From Candidatus Gagatemarchaeum stordalenia (lineage in GTDB: Archaea > Thermoproteota > Nitrososphaeria > Nitrososphaerales > Gagatemarchaeaceae): a DNA stretch of 64,000 nt. This document shows positions 1-8,377 of this stretch, piece by piece (within the stretch, counting starts at the first letter, position 1; each line of letters begins with the position of its first letter). The translations under genes and the position numbers were made by a program. Below the pieces are notes generated by a model. That model was not told the origin of the DNA and did not search any database. It saw only the letters and a program-made list of their open reading frames with translations. The DNA lies in NCBI GenBank assembly GCA_003164815.1, contig PLUF01000094.1:1-64000 (forward strand). The letters run 5' to 3'.

Positions 1-20
1 CGAAATTATGCCGATATCAA

Positions 21-35
21 TAACTCACGGTTGAT
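21..35 (-). repeat. 15-base inverted repeat, copy 1 (3' end of the membrane protein gene)
   Basis: The minus strand here reads ATCAACCGTGAGTTA and covers the last codons and the stop of the first gene. The same 15 bases occur on the plus strand at 869-883, so the gene lies between two inverted copies. No longer match extends beyond the 15 bases. Confidence 0.6.
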
Positions 36-750
36 GGGTGCGGCGCAGATAGACCTCCGTCACGATGACGGAGGCAAGGACCAGCGCAGAGCTGACTCCA
101 AGGACATAGTTTGTCAGCCAGACCGGAGCAGAATCGGTGAAGTGAACATTGAAACTTGACCTGTCGAAGAAGTAGACGATGGTTGAGAGCTCCAGAAGCA
201 AGAATGAAGCCAATGTGGTGGAGTTGAGGAAAGCCAGAAGTCTTGAGCCCTTTGAGAGAAGAAAGACTGATAGAAATGCAATGACAAGTGCTGCCAAACA
301 GACGAAGTCGAGAAATTGAGAAACATGGATAAAGCCTAGGAAAAGGCCCGGGCCTGAGTCGTTTCTAAGCACCATCGCGATGAACACGACTCCATCATAG
401 GGCGTGCTGAGGAGCGGATAGGTCAACGGCAGATTGACTATCCACAGAAACGCTCCTTCAAGGAAAGTCACAGACGAGATGGCAAGCACGATGCGTCCAA
501 TATGAGATCTGAACGCAGTCAGAATCAGCGCTGCTAGCTCGAGGAATAGAGCAACGATGATGTAACCGTCTGCGGCAAAGCCGTCGTCAACAAGAGTTGG
601 AGACAGAGGTGTAGTCGAGACAGCGTATATTCTGACTAACTTGTAGACTCCGATACAGAGAACGACAAACCCTATTGCTCTGAGGATGTTGGCAATCAAA
701 GGCACGACCGCTCTCAGATTCATGTTGGCCAGGTTCACCATTCCTATCAT
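25..750 (-). CDS. Multi-pass membrane protein of unknown function
   Basis: A 241-residue protein with about six hydrophobic segments (roughly residues 12-38, 63-82, 84-108, 130-165, 170-195 and 205-232) and a short basic tail ending RRTHQP. I recognise no family motif. ATG at 750 is one of three close in-frame ATGs (also 741 and 723). Several lines of this gene are about 43-57% GC against about 60% or more in the neighbours, and codon use is less GC-biased, which suggests transfer. A 15-base inverted repeat lies at its 3' end and about 120 bases upstream of its start. It has no operon partner in the window. Confidence 0.6.
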   Translation of the reverse strand: MIGMVNLANMNLRAVVPLIANILRAIGFVVLCIGVYKLVRIYAVSTTPLSPTLVDDGFAADGYIIVALFLELAALILTAFRSHIGRIVLAISSVTFLEGAFLWIVNLPLTYPLLSTPYDGVVFIAMVLRNDSGPGLFLGFIHVSQFLDFVCLAALVIAFLSVFLLSKGSRLLAFLNSTTLASFLLLELSTIVYFFDRSSFNVHFTDSAPVWLTNYVLGVSSALVLASVIVTEVYLRRTHQP

Positions 751-868
751 ATGAACTTCACCCGCCCGGGGTTTTCATGCCTCCGGGATTACGAGCTTGC
801 GCTCAAACTTCACAATCAAAATCGGAAGGTCTTGTCGGCTACTTCTTCAGAAAGAAAGTTCCGATTGA

Positions 869-883
869 ATCAACCGTGAGTTA
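869..883 (+). repeat. 15-base inverted repeat, copy 2 (upstream of the membrane protein gene)
   Basis: The plus strand reads ATCAACCGTGAGTTA, identical to the 3' end of the gene at 25-750 in opposite orientation. It sits in the 259-base gap between that gene and the amidohydrolase. The rest of the gap shows no gene or RNA that I can recognise. Confidence 0.6.
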
Positions 884-1009
884 ACACGGCCAACGCGGAG
901 AGCATTCAACCGTCAAGTTAAGAGAACCCTAGGTTCACCACCTCCCGATCGGCCTCGTCAGGGTCGAAGTCGAGCGGTGACGGCAATCAGCGACAAGGTC
1001 CTCGTCGGG

Positions 1010-1741
1010 TTAGAGCCTCAGGACTTCCTTGGCGTTCGCGTAGAAGACCTTCTCGAGCTGAGCCTGAGAGAGCCCGGAGGCGCACACCCGCGCGATCTCC
1101 ACGCCTGGGTCGTGGAACGGGACGTCGGAGCCATACATGACCCTCTCCTCTCCTATTACCTCGACGGCCTCCTTGATCTTCGTGTGCATCGGCATCCCGC
1201 TGGTCTCGAGGTAGACGTTGTCGTACCGCTTGGCGACGCTGAGAGCGGCCTGGATGTAGACTCCGTGCCCGTGCCCCATGTGGAGCATGACGATGGTAAC
1301 GTCCCTGAAGTTCTCGGCGAGCTCCCCTATGCTCCAGGGCAGCGAGAAGGGCGGATGTCCCGAATGGATCAGGACGGGGACCCTCGCCTTCCTGGCCTCC
1401 TCCATTATGGGGTAGACGATCTCGTCGTTCGGGAGGAATGCGTGGATGAGAGGGTGCAGCTTGACCCCCTTGAAGTGCCAGTCGGTCAGGGCCCGGTGGA
1501 CCAGGTCTCGGGCACCCCTCTGCCGCGGGTCCGGCCACACGATGCCGGTGATCTTTCGCGGGTGCTCGACCGCGGCCCTGTGCACCATGGCGTTGTCCCA
1601 GTAGAAGACGCACGACCTCTCGACGTTGTGGAGCCGCATCAGGGCGAGGAGCTCGTCGGGGTCGCAGGCGACGTTCGCCCAGCCGCCAAATTCGCCTATG
1701 TGGGCGTGCGCGTCGATCTTCACACCTTCGTAGAGCTTCAC
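1010..1741 (-). CDS. Metal-dependent hydrolase, amidohydrolase-2 family (TIM barrel)
   Basis: 243 residues starting at GTG. The N-terminal metal motif HAH is at residues 12-14, with KGVKLHP at about 91-97, an IHSGH histidine at about 126, LHMGHGH at about 153-159 and the late aspartate in YGSD at about 206. This is the expected order for the PF04909 family (ACMSD and isomerase/hydrolase relatives). The substrate cannot be told from sequence. It lies 50 bases downstream of an APC permease on the same strand, so the two are probably co-transcribed and may handle the same imported compound. A second in-frame GTG six codons in is an alternative start. Confidence 0.75.
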   Translation of the reverse strand: MKLYEGVKIDAHAHIGEFGGWANVACDPDELLALMRLHNVERSCVFYWDNAMVHRAAVEHPRKITGIVWPDPRQRGARDLVHRALTDWHFKGVKLHPLIHAFLPNDEIVYPIMEEARKARVPVLIHSGHPPFSLPWSIGELAENFRDVTIVMLHMGHGHGVYIQAALSVAKRYDNVYLETSGMPMHTKIKEAVEVIGEERVMYGSDVPFHDPGVEIARVCASGLSQAQLEKVFYANAKEVLRL

Positions 1742-1791
1742 CGGCTTCAGCCGGGGCCTCTCCCTAGTCGCGGCGAATCACCAGCCACCCA

Positions 1792-3381
1792 CTACTCGGG
1801 TGGGAGCTCCCCAGTGATAAGGCTGAGGTCGAAGCCCCTGCTCCTGTTGTAGTAGTACGAGACGGCGTAGATGACCATCGGAACCAGGATGACTGCGAGG
1901 ATGACGAGCCTGGCGCTCTCGGCGCTGGGGCCAATGGCAGGGTTGGTGAAGGCGTTGTAGCTGAAGTAGCCCAGGACCCCCACCGAGACAAGCCCTATCC
2001 AGGAGAGTACGGGGAGGCCCAGGAACTTGGACCTCGCGTCGGACATCTGGAAGATCGCCTTCCTGCGCAAGGGGAGGACCACCGCGGCCACCGCAGAGAT
2101 GAGCCACGCGACCGTGAAGAGGAAGACGCCGTTGAGCTGGGTGCTGATGAAGGAAGTGAAGAAGATCAAATACATCGGGATGGTGGAGAGGAGGACGGTC
2201 AGCATTATCGAGAAGGTGGGGGTGTGGAACCTGTCGCTCACGTGGGCGAGCCCGGTGGGGACCACCCTGTCGAACGCCCAGGCCATCGGGATCCGGCTCG
2301 CGAAGACTAGCGCCAGCCACCACCAGCCGATGTTCCCGACGAAGAGCCCGATCGTTATCACCCAGAGGAGGATCACGTTCGGGTAGAAGACCATGGCGAG
2401 GGCCGAAGGGACGGTCGAAGACCCCCCGCCGACCGAAAGGGTCCAGGCCTCAAGGAAGGAGATGCCTATTGAGTGGTCGAAGAGGAAGGTCATGAGAAGA
2501 AAGACGGCTATCGAGGCGAACTCAGCGCCCACTGCGCCCAGCAGGAGCGACCTCTTGGGGTTGTTAATCTCGCCTCCGACCATCTGCATGGTCGGATATG
2601 GTCCGAGGCTGACGAAGATGACCGGGATTATCAGACCTAGAGAGGCGAGGCTGTAGCCGGGACTATACCCTGCATTCCCGAGAGCGCTCGCGTAGACACC
2701 GGGGACGCCTCCGGGGAAATACTTCGCGTAGTCGGCTGCGAATGTCGTCTGGTTGTTCAGGGCGAACATCGCCATGACGACGACGAGGACTATCGCCCCG
2801 TACGCGAAGAAGCCATAGATCATCGTTCGGAAGACTCTTCCGCCTAGTATCACCCCGACTGCTCCGACGAGGAGCAGAATGGCGCTGAACGCGAAGAGGG
2901 TGATCGGACTGGAGGTTGTGAACGGGCTTAGGAATGTGCCTAGGTTCGTGATGCCCGGGTTGTTGAGGATCTGCCCCGCGAAGGAGAGCTGAAGCCCCGC
3001 CTCCGAGAACCCCCAGAAGGCCCCTGTAGAGCCAGGGTCGGCGAGGAGCGCGACGTAGAAGACGAATGACGCGACGAAGCCGACCGAACCGGCGATCGCC
3101 CTTGAGACGAAGACGTAGTCGCCTCCCGACCTCGGCATCGCGGTGGTGAGCTGCCAGTAGAGGACGACCACGACGAGGGCCGTGAGGGCCCAGACCCCAA
3201 GGGAGAGGTAGTAGTTCACGTTCTGATAGTAGTCGGGCGTGACCCAGAAGAGCCCCGACCAGCTCGTGAGCCAGGGAAAGAAGATGATGCTCCAGACGAA
3301 GACGTCTATCCAGGAGAGCTGCTTGACGAGTCCCGTCGCTTCGCGGACGAACCCCGTCTTTCCGGCGGCTCCTTCTGGCAA
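1792..3381 (-). CDS. APC superfamily amino acid/polyamine permease
   Basis: 529 residues with about 12 or more membrane segments. The signature of the family lies after the second segment (MPRSGGDYVFVSR, about residues 82-94), where glycine-rich TM helices contact the substrate. It would import an amino acid or related amine across the cytoplasmic membrane by proton or sodium coupling. The start is TTG at 3381, 28 bases from the centre of a TATA-like box, so the transcript is probably leaderless. The amidohydrolase follows 50 bases downstream. Substrate unknown. Confidence 0.82.
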   Translation of the reverse strand: MPEGAAGKTGFVREATGLVKQLSWIDVFVWSIIFFPWLTSWSGLFWVTPDYYQNVNYYLSLGVWALTALVVVVLYWQLTTAMPRSGGDYVFVSRAIAGSVGFVASFVFYVALLADPGSTGAFWGFSEAGLQLSFAGQILNNPGITNLGTFLSPFTTSSPITLFAFSAILLLVGAVGVILGGRVFRTMIYGFFAYGAIVLVVVMAMFALNNQTTFAADYAKYFPGGVPGVYASALGNAGYSPGYSLASLGLIIPVIFVSLGPYPTMQMVGGEINNPKRSLLLGAVGAEFASIAVFLLMTFLFDHSIGISFLEAWTLSVGGGSSTVPSALAMVFYPNVILLWVITIGLFVGNIGWWWLALVFASRIPMAWAFDRVVPTGLAHVSDRFHTPTFSIMLTVLLSTIPMYLIFFTSFISTQLNGVFLFTVAWLISAVAAVVLPLRRKAIFQMSDARSKFLGLPVLSWIGLVSVGVLGYFSYNAFTNPAIGPSAESARLVILAVILVPMVIYAVSYYYNRSRGFDLSLITGELPPE

Positions 3382-3403
3382 AGGTCGTGAAATTGCCCGC
3401 GAC

Positions 3404-3414
3404 GTTATTTAAAG
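3404..3414 (-). promoter_or_regulatory. TATA-like box for the APC permease
   Basis: The minus strand reads CTTTAAATAAC, centred 28 bases before the TTG start at 3381. This is the spacing expected for a leaderless archaeal transcript and supports the TTG start. Confidence 0.6.
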
Positions 3415-3500
3415 TTAGTAACACGGTCGGGGCTCTCGCAGGCTATGGAGGCGCCCCCGGGCAAGACCGCGGAGCGAGACCGCGATGCAGAGCTCGAATG

Positions 3501-3510
3501 ACTAAATAGA
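3501..3510 (+). promoter_or_regulatory. TATA-like box for the LLM oxidoreductase
   Basis: ACTAAATAGA lies about 28 bases upstream of the ATG at 3533, which implies a leaderless or near-leaderless transcript. Confidence 0.55.
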
Positions 3511-3532
3511 CCGACGCGCCCCGGCAGTACGA

Positions 3533-4561
3533 ATGAGCCATATCCGGTCCAGGGACCAAGAGGAGCCGCGGCTCGGGTACTGGTCGGCACAGGAGCAGTA
3601 CACGATGAGCGACCTGCTTGACTTCGCGGTGGAGGCAGAGAGAGGCGGCTTCCGCTCGATGATGGCGAGCGACCACTTCCACCCCTGGTTTCACACCGGC
3701 GGGTTCGGGAACTTCACCTGGGTCTGGATGGCCGCCGCGGCCGAGCGGACGAAGAGGATGAGCTTCTTCACGGGTGTCACCTGCCCAATCTTCCGTTACA
3801 CCCCTGGCGTGGTCGCTCAGGCGTTCGCGAGCCTCGACGACCTCTATCCTGGCAGGATAGGGCTCGGGGTAGGGACCGGGGAGGCGATGAACGAGGTCCC
3901 CAACGGTTTCGAGTGGGGGACCCAGGCGGAGAGGCTGGAGAGGACGAAGGAGGCGATCGAGATCATCAAGGCGCTCTGGGAGGGCGGGAACGGGTTCCTC
4001 GACTACCGGGGAACATACTACAGGACCGACAGGGCGCGGCTCTACACGCCGCCGAAGGGTCACATCCCGCTGTACATGGCCGCGGTCGGGAAGAACTCGA
4101 CGAGGACGGCCGCGAAGTACTCGGACGGGCTCATAACCTTCCTCAAGGGCGTCGAGCTCGAACAACAGATCTCGGCGTTCAAGAGCGCGGTGGTGAAGGA
4201 GGGAAGGGACCCAGAATCGCTCGAGGTCGTCGCCGAGTACAAGCTCTCCTACGACCCCGACTACGACAGGGCATTCGATTCGGTCAAGCGCTGGAGGCCC
4301 ACCAGGCTCCAGGGGGTGCTGATGTCGGAGATCCACGACCCGAGGGAGCTCGAGAAGAAGGCGGAAGAGGAGGTCTCCGACGAGAGCCTGAAGGAGTCCT
4401 GGGAGGTGGTCACATCCATAGAAGCGTCTGCAGATTCGATCGACCGGTACTTCAAGGCCGGGTTCACCAAGGTCTACGTCCACAGCTCAAGTCCCGACGA
4501 GCACGGGTTCATCCGGGCGTTCACGTCCAAGGTGCTGCCCCACTTCGCGTCCGGAGGCTGA
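3533..4561 (+). CDS. F420-dependent LLM-class oxidoreductase, FGD/Adf-like
   Basis: 342 residues of the luciferase-like monooxygenase fold. The conserved SDHFHPW near residue 46 is typical of the F420-dependent glucose-6-phosphate and secondary-alcohol dehydrogenase branch, and the GVGTGEAMNE stretch near residue 112 is the usual cofactor-loop region. It probably transfers hydride between a sugar phosphate or alcohol and coenzyme F420; the substrate is uncertain. Genes for making F420 (cofC, cofD, cofE) are in the same window. The ATG follows a TATA-like box at leaderless spacing. A MobA/MocA-like gene begins 8 bases after its stop. Confidence 0.82.
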   Translation: MSHIRSRDQEEPRLGYWSAQEQYTMSDLLDFAVEAERGGFRSMMASDHFHPWFHTGGFGNFTWVWMAAAAERTKRMSFFTGVTCPIFRYTPGVVAQAFASLDDLYPGRIGLGVGTGEAMNEVPNGFEWGTQAERLERTKEAIEIIKALWEGGNGFLDYRGTYYRTDRARLYTPPKGHIPLYMAAVGKNSTRTAAKYSDGLITFLKGVELEQQISAFKSAVVKEGRDPESLEVVAEYKLSYDPDYDRAFDSVKRWRPTRLQGVLMSEIHDPRELEKKAEEEVSDESLKESWEVVTSIEASADSIDRYFKAGFTKVYVHSSSPDEHGFIRAFTSKVLPHFASGG

Positions 4562-4569
4562 AGGAACCT

Positions 4570-5241
4570 GTGACGAGAGTGGCTCGCGGCGGAAGAGGCC
4601 CCTCTGAGGATCACGGGGTCTCGGCGATCCTGCTCGCGGCGGGGCTCTCCACCCGCTTCGGGAAGACCAAGCAGCTGGCGGACCTCGACGGCACGACGCT
4701 AGTCAGGCGGGCCTACTCGACGCTCCGGCAGACGCTCGTCGGAGATGTCGTCGTCGTTGTGGGGCACAGGGCGAGCCGGGTAGCGAGCGAACTGCGGGGG
4801 ACGAGCGCGAGGGTCGTGGTTAACGAGGGGTATGGTACGGGAATCGGCTCGTCGCTCAGGGTCGGCGTCTCGGCCCTCGGCGACGAGAGCCGGGCGGTCG
4901 TGGTCTGTCTTGCGGACCAGCCGTTCGTCACCTCTGGGCTCATCAATCGGATCATCGCGAGGCATCGCAGGACTGGGGCCGAGGTAGTTGCCTCTGTCTC
5001 CGGGGACCTCGTCAGCCCGCCGGTGCTCTTCGGCAGGAGGCTCTACGGCGAGCTGGCGGGACTGAGCGGAGACAAGGGCGCCAAGTCGGTGATCACGAGG
5101 CACGCGGGGTTCGAGAAGGTCAGGGTAAGGCCAGACGTCCTCCTCGACGTGGACTCGGAGGAGGACCTCGAGAGGGCGCGGAGGATCCTGAAGGCCGGCG
5201 GCGTCACAGGGACGACAGGCCGGCCAGTCGGTGGACCCTGA
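4570..5241 (+). CDS. MobA/MocA-like nucleotidyltransferase (molybdenum cofactor)
   Basis: 223 residues from GTG at 4570 (a second GTG at 4579 is possible). The N-terminal LLAAGLSTRFGKTKQL is the nucleotide-binding loop of NTP_transf_3 enzymes, followed by a CLADQPFV motif with the metal-binding aspartate. MocA moves CMP, and MobA moves GMP, onto molybdopterin; the LAAGxSxRFGxxK form looks closer to MocA. Its last 38 bases overlap the end of moeA on the other strand, so it sits beside the moa operon it would serve. It probably shares the transcript of the LLM gene 8 bases upstream. Confidence 0.75.
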   Translation: MTRVARGGRGPSEDHGVSAILLAAGLSTRFGKTKQLADLDGTTLVRRAYSTLRQTLVGDVVVVVGHRASRVASELRGTSARVVVNEGYGTGIGSSLRVGVSALGDESRAVVVCLADQPFVTSGLINRIIARHRRTGAEVVASVSGDLVSPPVLFGRRLYGELAGLSGDKGAKSVITRHAGFEKVRVRPDVLLDVDSEEDLERARRILKAGGVTGTTGRPVGGP

Positions 5242-6460
5242 CCAGCTCCCCGTTCTTCAGCGCGGTGGTCGCTTCCCCCACAATCAGGTACCCGTCGCTC
5301 TGCGTGAGGAATGTGATCTTCTCTGTCTCGCCTATCGAGGGTTCGACGATGACCTCCTCCCCCTCGGTCTTCATCCTAACGTAGACGACCTTCGTGAAGT
5401 CGCGGTACCGCTTCCCCACGTCCCAGTCGCTCCCCACCCTCGCAGGGATTGAGGGGGGCGACTCGAACCCCCTCCCAAGGAGCGCTCGTATCAGAGGGTA
5501 CACCATCACCACGAAGGCGTTCACCGCGCCCTGAATCGGACCGGGGAGGATCACCACGGCCTTGCCGCGTGCCACCCCGAACCCCATGACGCGGCCGCGG
5601 TGGACCTTCATCCCGTGGACCAAGACGCCGGGCCTCCCCGCGCCGTCGATCGCCTGGTCTGCCAGGTCGGTGTCGCTGACCGACGAGCCGGCGACCGTGA
5701 GGACGACATCGGCGACGCTGAGTCCGACGCTGATGCTCTGTCCTATCTCGCCCGCGTCGTCGCGGACTATGGGCATGTGCACGGGGATCGCGCCCGCGCC
5801 CTCCACCAGCTTTGAGAGCAGGAGCGTGTGCGTCTCCGCCACCTTCCCCGGTTCGGTGTCGCCGATGGACTCGCTGAGCTCGTTGCCCGTTGGGATTATC
5901 GCCACCCTCGGTTTTGCGTACACGGGAATCGTCTCCATGTGCAGAGAACCAAGGAGGACCAGGTCGGGCCCTCTCAGCGTCCGACCCGCGTCCAGTACCG
6001 TGTCCCCCTTCTTGACGTCGCGACCCCTGGGGTAGACGAACTCTCCCTTGGCCGCGGGGTTCGGGACCTCGACCGCACCAGGGCTCACCTTGACCCTCTC
6101 GACCTGGACCACAGCGTCGGCGCCAGCCGGGAGGAACCCACCCGTGAGGATCGAGTGTGCGTCGCCTTTCTTCAGGACGCGGTTCGGTATCTCGCCGAGC
6201 GCGCTCCCCTCCACCCTCCGAAGGCGCACCGGGCTCGAGGGGGACGCGGCGGCTAGGTCCGAAGACCTCACAGCGAATCCGTCCATGTGCGAGCTGTCCC
6301 TAGTGGGTATGTCATACCTCGAGAGGACGTCGCCGTAGAGCACGCGCCCATAGGCCCGCCCGAGGGGGACCGTCTCGCGCCTCGGTGCGACCTTCGCGTT
6401 CTTCTTCAGCAGTGCCATCGCCGCCTCGAGCGACGTGTAGCTTGTGAATTCTCGGACCAA
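5204..6460 (-). CDS. moeA: Molybdopterin molybdenumtransferase MoeA
   Basis: 418 residues with the MoeA domain order: SHMDGFAVRS (adenylylated molybdopterin site), the LTGGFLPAGADAVVQVE block, the MPT-binding IIPTGNEL region and a C-terminal beta domain. The enzyme inserts molybdate into molybdopterin. An open frame continues upstream to 6982 but overlaps moaE out of frame and has no MoeA similarity. I place the start at TTG 6460, preceded by GGAGGG eight bases earlier and 14 bases after the moaE stop. The GGSVSDT-like region reads VAGSSVSDTD here, a small departure from the usual TGGVSVGD. Last gene of moaA-D-E-moeA. Confidence 0.9.
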   Translation of the reverse strand: MVREFTSYTSLEAAMALLKKNAKVAPRRETVPLGRAYGRVLYGDVLSRYDIPTRDSSHMDGFAVRSSDLAAASPSSPVRLRRVEGSALGEIPNRVLKKGDAHSILTGGFLPAGADAVVQVERVKVSPGAVEVPNPAAKGEFVYPRGRDVKKGDTVLDAGRTLRGPDLVLLGSLHMETIPVYAKPRVAIIPTGNELSESIGDTEPGKVAETHTLLLSKLVEGAGAIPVHMPIVRDDAGEIGQSISVGLSVADVVLTVAGSSVSDTDLADQAIDGAGRPGVLVHGMKVHRGRVMGFGVARGKAVVILPGPIQGAVNAFVVMVYPLIRALLGRGFESPPSIPARVGSDWDVGKRYRDFTKVVYVRMKTEGEEVIVEPSIGETEKITFLTQSDGYLIVGEATTALKNGELVRVHRLAGLSSL

Positions 6461-6474
6461 CTGAGAACCCTCCG

Positions 6475-6939
6475 CTAGGGAGATCCCTGCCGTCCACCGC
6501 GGCTCGAGCCCATGGTCCTGCCATCGACCCACCTCTCCTGGCCATCGGCGAGGCGCTCCTTCTTCCAGATGGGTACGTCGTGCTTTATGCTCTCTATGGC
6601 GCGCCTGCAGGCTTCGAAGGCCTCGGCGCGGTGGGGGGCGGAGACCGCGACTGCGACGCTCACCTCTCCCACGCTCAGCTCCCCGATCCTGTGCTGCATG
6701 GCGACCTTCCCGGGGTGCAGAGAGCGCCTCACATCCTCCTCGATCTCGAGCATCCTCTTCTCGGCCATCGGGACGTAGGCGTCGTAGACTATCCTGTCCA
6801 CGCTCCCGGCTTCGCTGTTGTTCCTCACCGTGCCGACGAAGAGCACTGCCCCGCCGGAACTGGGGTCGTCCGTCTCGGCCAGGATTGCCTGGACGTCTAT
6901 ACGCGAATTGGTTACCCTCTCTGCGTTCTTCAATCTCAA
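6475..6939 (-). CDS. moaE: Molybdopterin synthase catalytic subunit MoaE
   Basis: 154 residues. GAVLFVGTVRN, the YDAYVPMAEKRM segment, the HRIGELSVGE strand and the IKHDVPIWKKE motif with catalytic lysines match MoaE. With MoaD it adds two sulfurs to precursor Z. The start is TTG at 6939, which overlaps the moaD stop in the four bases TTGA, so the two subunits are translationally coupled. The last 12 residues are a basic Gly/Arg tail absent from many homologues. Confidence 0.92.
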   Translation of the reverse strand: MRLKNAERVTNSRIDVQAILAETDDPSSGGAVLFVGTVRNNSEAGSVDRIVYDAYVPMAEKRMLEIEEDVRRSLHPGKVAMQHRIGELSVGEVSVAVAVSAPHRAEAFEACRRAIESIKHDVPIWKKERLADGQERWVDGRTMGSSRGGRQGSP

Positions 6940-7187
6940 CCACCTGCGACGGGAGGAAGCAGCGCGACGACGTCTCCGTCACGGAGCAACTGGCCTGGCT
7001 CGGCGATCTCCTCGTTGACGGCAGCCTGCATCGACCCTCTCAACTTCTGGATCTGAGAGTGCGCCAGCGACGACCTTTCGACTAGATTGTCCACCGACGA
7101 GCCGTCCGGGAGCACGTAGTCCTCCTCTCCCTTGCCCGCGGCGTCCCGCGCCTGCCCGAAGTAGAGCAGCCTGACGTGGATCGGCAA
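6936..7187 (-). CDS. moaD: Molybdopterin synthase sulfur carrier MoaD
   Basis: 83 residues of the ubiquitin-like fold ending in PPVAGG; the C-terminal Gly-Gly is the site that becomes a thiocarboxylate. LLYFGQARDAAG at the N-terminus is typical. The start is TTG at 7187, four bases after the moaA stop, with a purine-rich GGTAGAGG upstream. It overlaps moaE by four bases. Confidence 0.9.
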   Translation of the reverse strand: MPIHVRLLYFGQARDAAGKGEEDYVLPDGSSVDNLVERSSLAHSQIQKLRGSMQAAVNEEIAEPGQLLRDGDVVALLPPVAGG

Positions 7188-7191
7188 ACCT

Positions 7192-8214
7192 CTACCCGCC
7201 GATGGTGTACATTGGCCGCACGTGCTTGAGCTCCGCGCCTCCCTTCAGCATGCTCTCGACCCCCTCTGACTTTAGCATGAAAGTGCTGCGCAGGTATCTG
7301 GAGATCTCCTCGTCGCCCGCCCCTCCCCTGAGCAGCGGCTTTAGCTCGTACTCTGCCTTGCTGAAGAGGCACGGGACCATCCTCCCGTCCGCCATCAGCC
7401 GGATCCTGTCGCAGTCTGAGCAGAACGGCTTCGTCATGGAGGCGATGATGCCGATCTCTCCCCGGGAGCCGTCGGCGAACCTGTGGTGCACCGCGGTCGC
7501 GCCGTGCTCGCGTTCGAGTGGGATGAGCTCGTACTTCTCCTCGATACGCCGGATGATCTCCTCCCCGCTCACGACCCTCTCAGGGTCCCAGACCTTCGTC
7601 CCGTCGAAGGGCATGTACTCGATGAAGCGGACGGAGACGCCGGCGTCGTGCGCCATCTTCGCGAACTCGGGTATCTCGTCCTCGTTGCAGCCTCTCGTCA
7701 CCACGCAGTTCACCTTCACCCTCTCGAATCCGACGGCCCGAGCCTCTTCGAGCCCCTCCATGACCCGCCAGAACATGTCCTTCGTCCCCGTTATGGCATC
7801 GTAGCGTTCCGGTTTGAGGCTGTGGAGGCTGACGGTCACGCAGTGCAGCCCGCTCTCCTTCAACGCCCGCGCCTTCTGCTTCAGAAGCGCCCCGTTGGTG
7901 GTAAGCGCCACGACCTTGATCCCGGGGACCTCGACCAGCATCTTCACGAGCGTCTCCAGGTCCTTCCTGACCAGAGGCTCCCCGCCGCTCAAGCGGATCG
8001 AGCTGACGCCCATCCTGGCGGTAATCGTGGACACCCTGGCGATCTCCTCGAAGGTGAGGACCTCCTTCTGGTCGAGCCAGACGGGGGTGGTAGGCATGCA
8101 AAAGTCACATCTGAAGTTGCAGCGGTCGGTAACCGAGAGACGGAGCTTCCGAGCGTGGCGGCCGAAGGAGTCGGCGAGCCTTTCGGAATCAAAAGCCTGG
8201 GAAGCAGGAGCCAA
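7192..8214 (-). CDS. moaA: GTP 3',8-cyclase MoaA (radical SAM)
   Basis: 340 residues. The radical SAM cluster motif CxxxCxxC is at C32, C36 and C39, followed by the SGGEPL SAM-binding motif near 77-82. The second iron-sulfur cluster ligands are C265, C268 and C282, and the protein ends in Gly-Gly, as active MoaA proteins do. It converts GTP to the cyclic precursor with MoaC, whose gene lies 13 kb away at 21.5 kb. The start is TTG at 8214; no ATG or GTG gives a full N-terminus. First gene of the operon, with a TATA-like box and a palindrome upstream. Confidence 0.93.
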   Translation of the reverse strand: MAPASQAFDSERLADSFGRHARKLRLSVTDRCNFRCDFCMPTTPVWLDQKEVLTFEEIARVSTITARMGVSSIRLSGGEPLVRKDLETLVKMLVEVPGIKVVALTTNGALLKQKARALKESGLHCVTVSLHSLKPERYDAITGTKDMFWRVMEGLEEARAVGFERVKVNCVVTRGCNEDEIPEFAKMAHDAGVSVRFIEYMPFDGTKVWDPERVVSGEEIIRRIEEKYELIPLEREHGATAVHHRFADGSRGEIGIIASMTKPFCSDCDRIRLMADGRMVPCLFSKAEYELKPLLRGGAGDEEISRYLRSTFMLKSEGVESMLKGGAELKHVRPMYTIGG

Positions 8215-8247
8215 GAACGACGCCTAGGCGGAAACGCTTACACGGGC

Positions 8248-8276
8248 ACTTAAGTCTATCCACGAGGCCCTCGTGG
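8248..8276 (-). promoter_or_regulatory. moaA promoter with adjacent 17-base palindrome
   Basis: The minus strand has a TATA-like GACTTAAGT at 8248-8256, about 38 bases before the moaA TTG. Just upstream, at 8260-8276, is CCACGAGGCCCTCGTGG, two 7-base arms around GCC. Its position next to the TATA box suits a regulator. The rest of the gap (8277-8377) also holds a palindrome, CTGGCGGCCCGCCAG, at 8297-8311. Confidence 0.4.
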
Positions 8277-8377
8277 AGGCACTTGCGCGCAGCCGCCTGG
8301 CGGCCCGCCAGCCTCGGGCCGACCGGAGGTCCAGCCGGAGCCGTGAGGGAGCTGGAGGTGGCCTACGCCATCTCAAA

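Noticed and set aside
751-1009. Possible tRNA or small RNA in the gap after the first gene
   Set aside because: No cloverleaf with a TTCGA-type loop could be formed; only the short inverted repeat stands out.
977-1852. 291-codon plus-strand open frame
   Set aside because: It lies antisense to the amidohydrolase, whose metal motifs are clear. GC-rich third positions create long shadow frames; the translation is Arg/Asp/Val-rich with no family features.
3443-4483. 346-codon minus-strand open frame
   Set aside because: Antisense to the LLM oxidoreductase; composition is that of a shadow frame, with no promoter or ribosome site.
6461-6982. N-terminal extension of MoeA upstream of 6460
   Set aside because: The extension overlaps moaE out of frame and has no MoeA similarity; GGAGGG before TTG 6460 marks the start.
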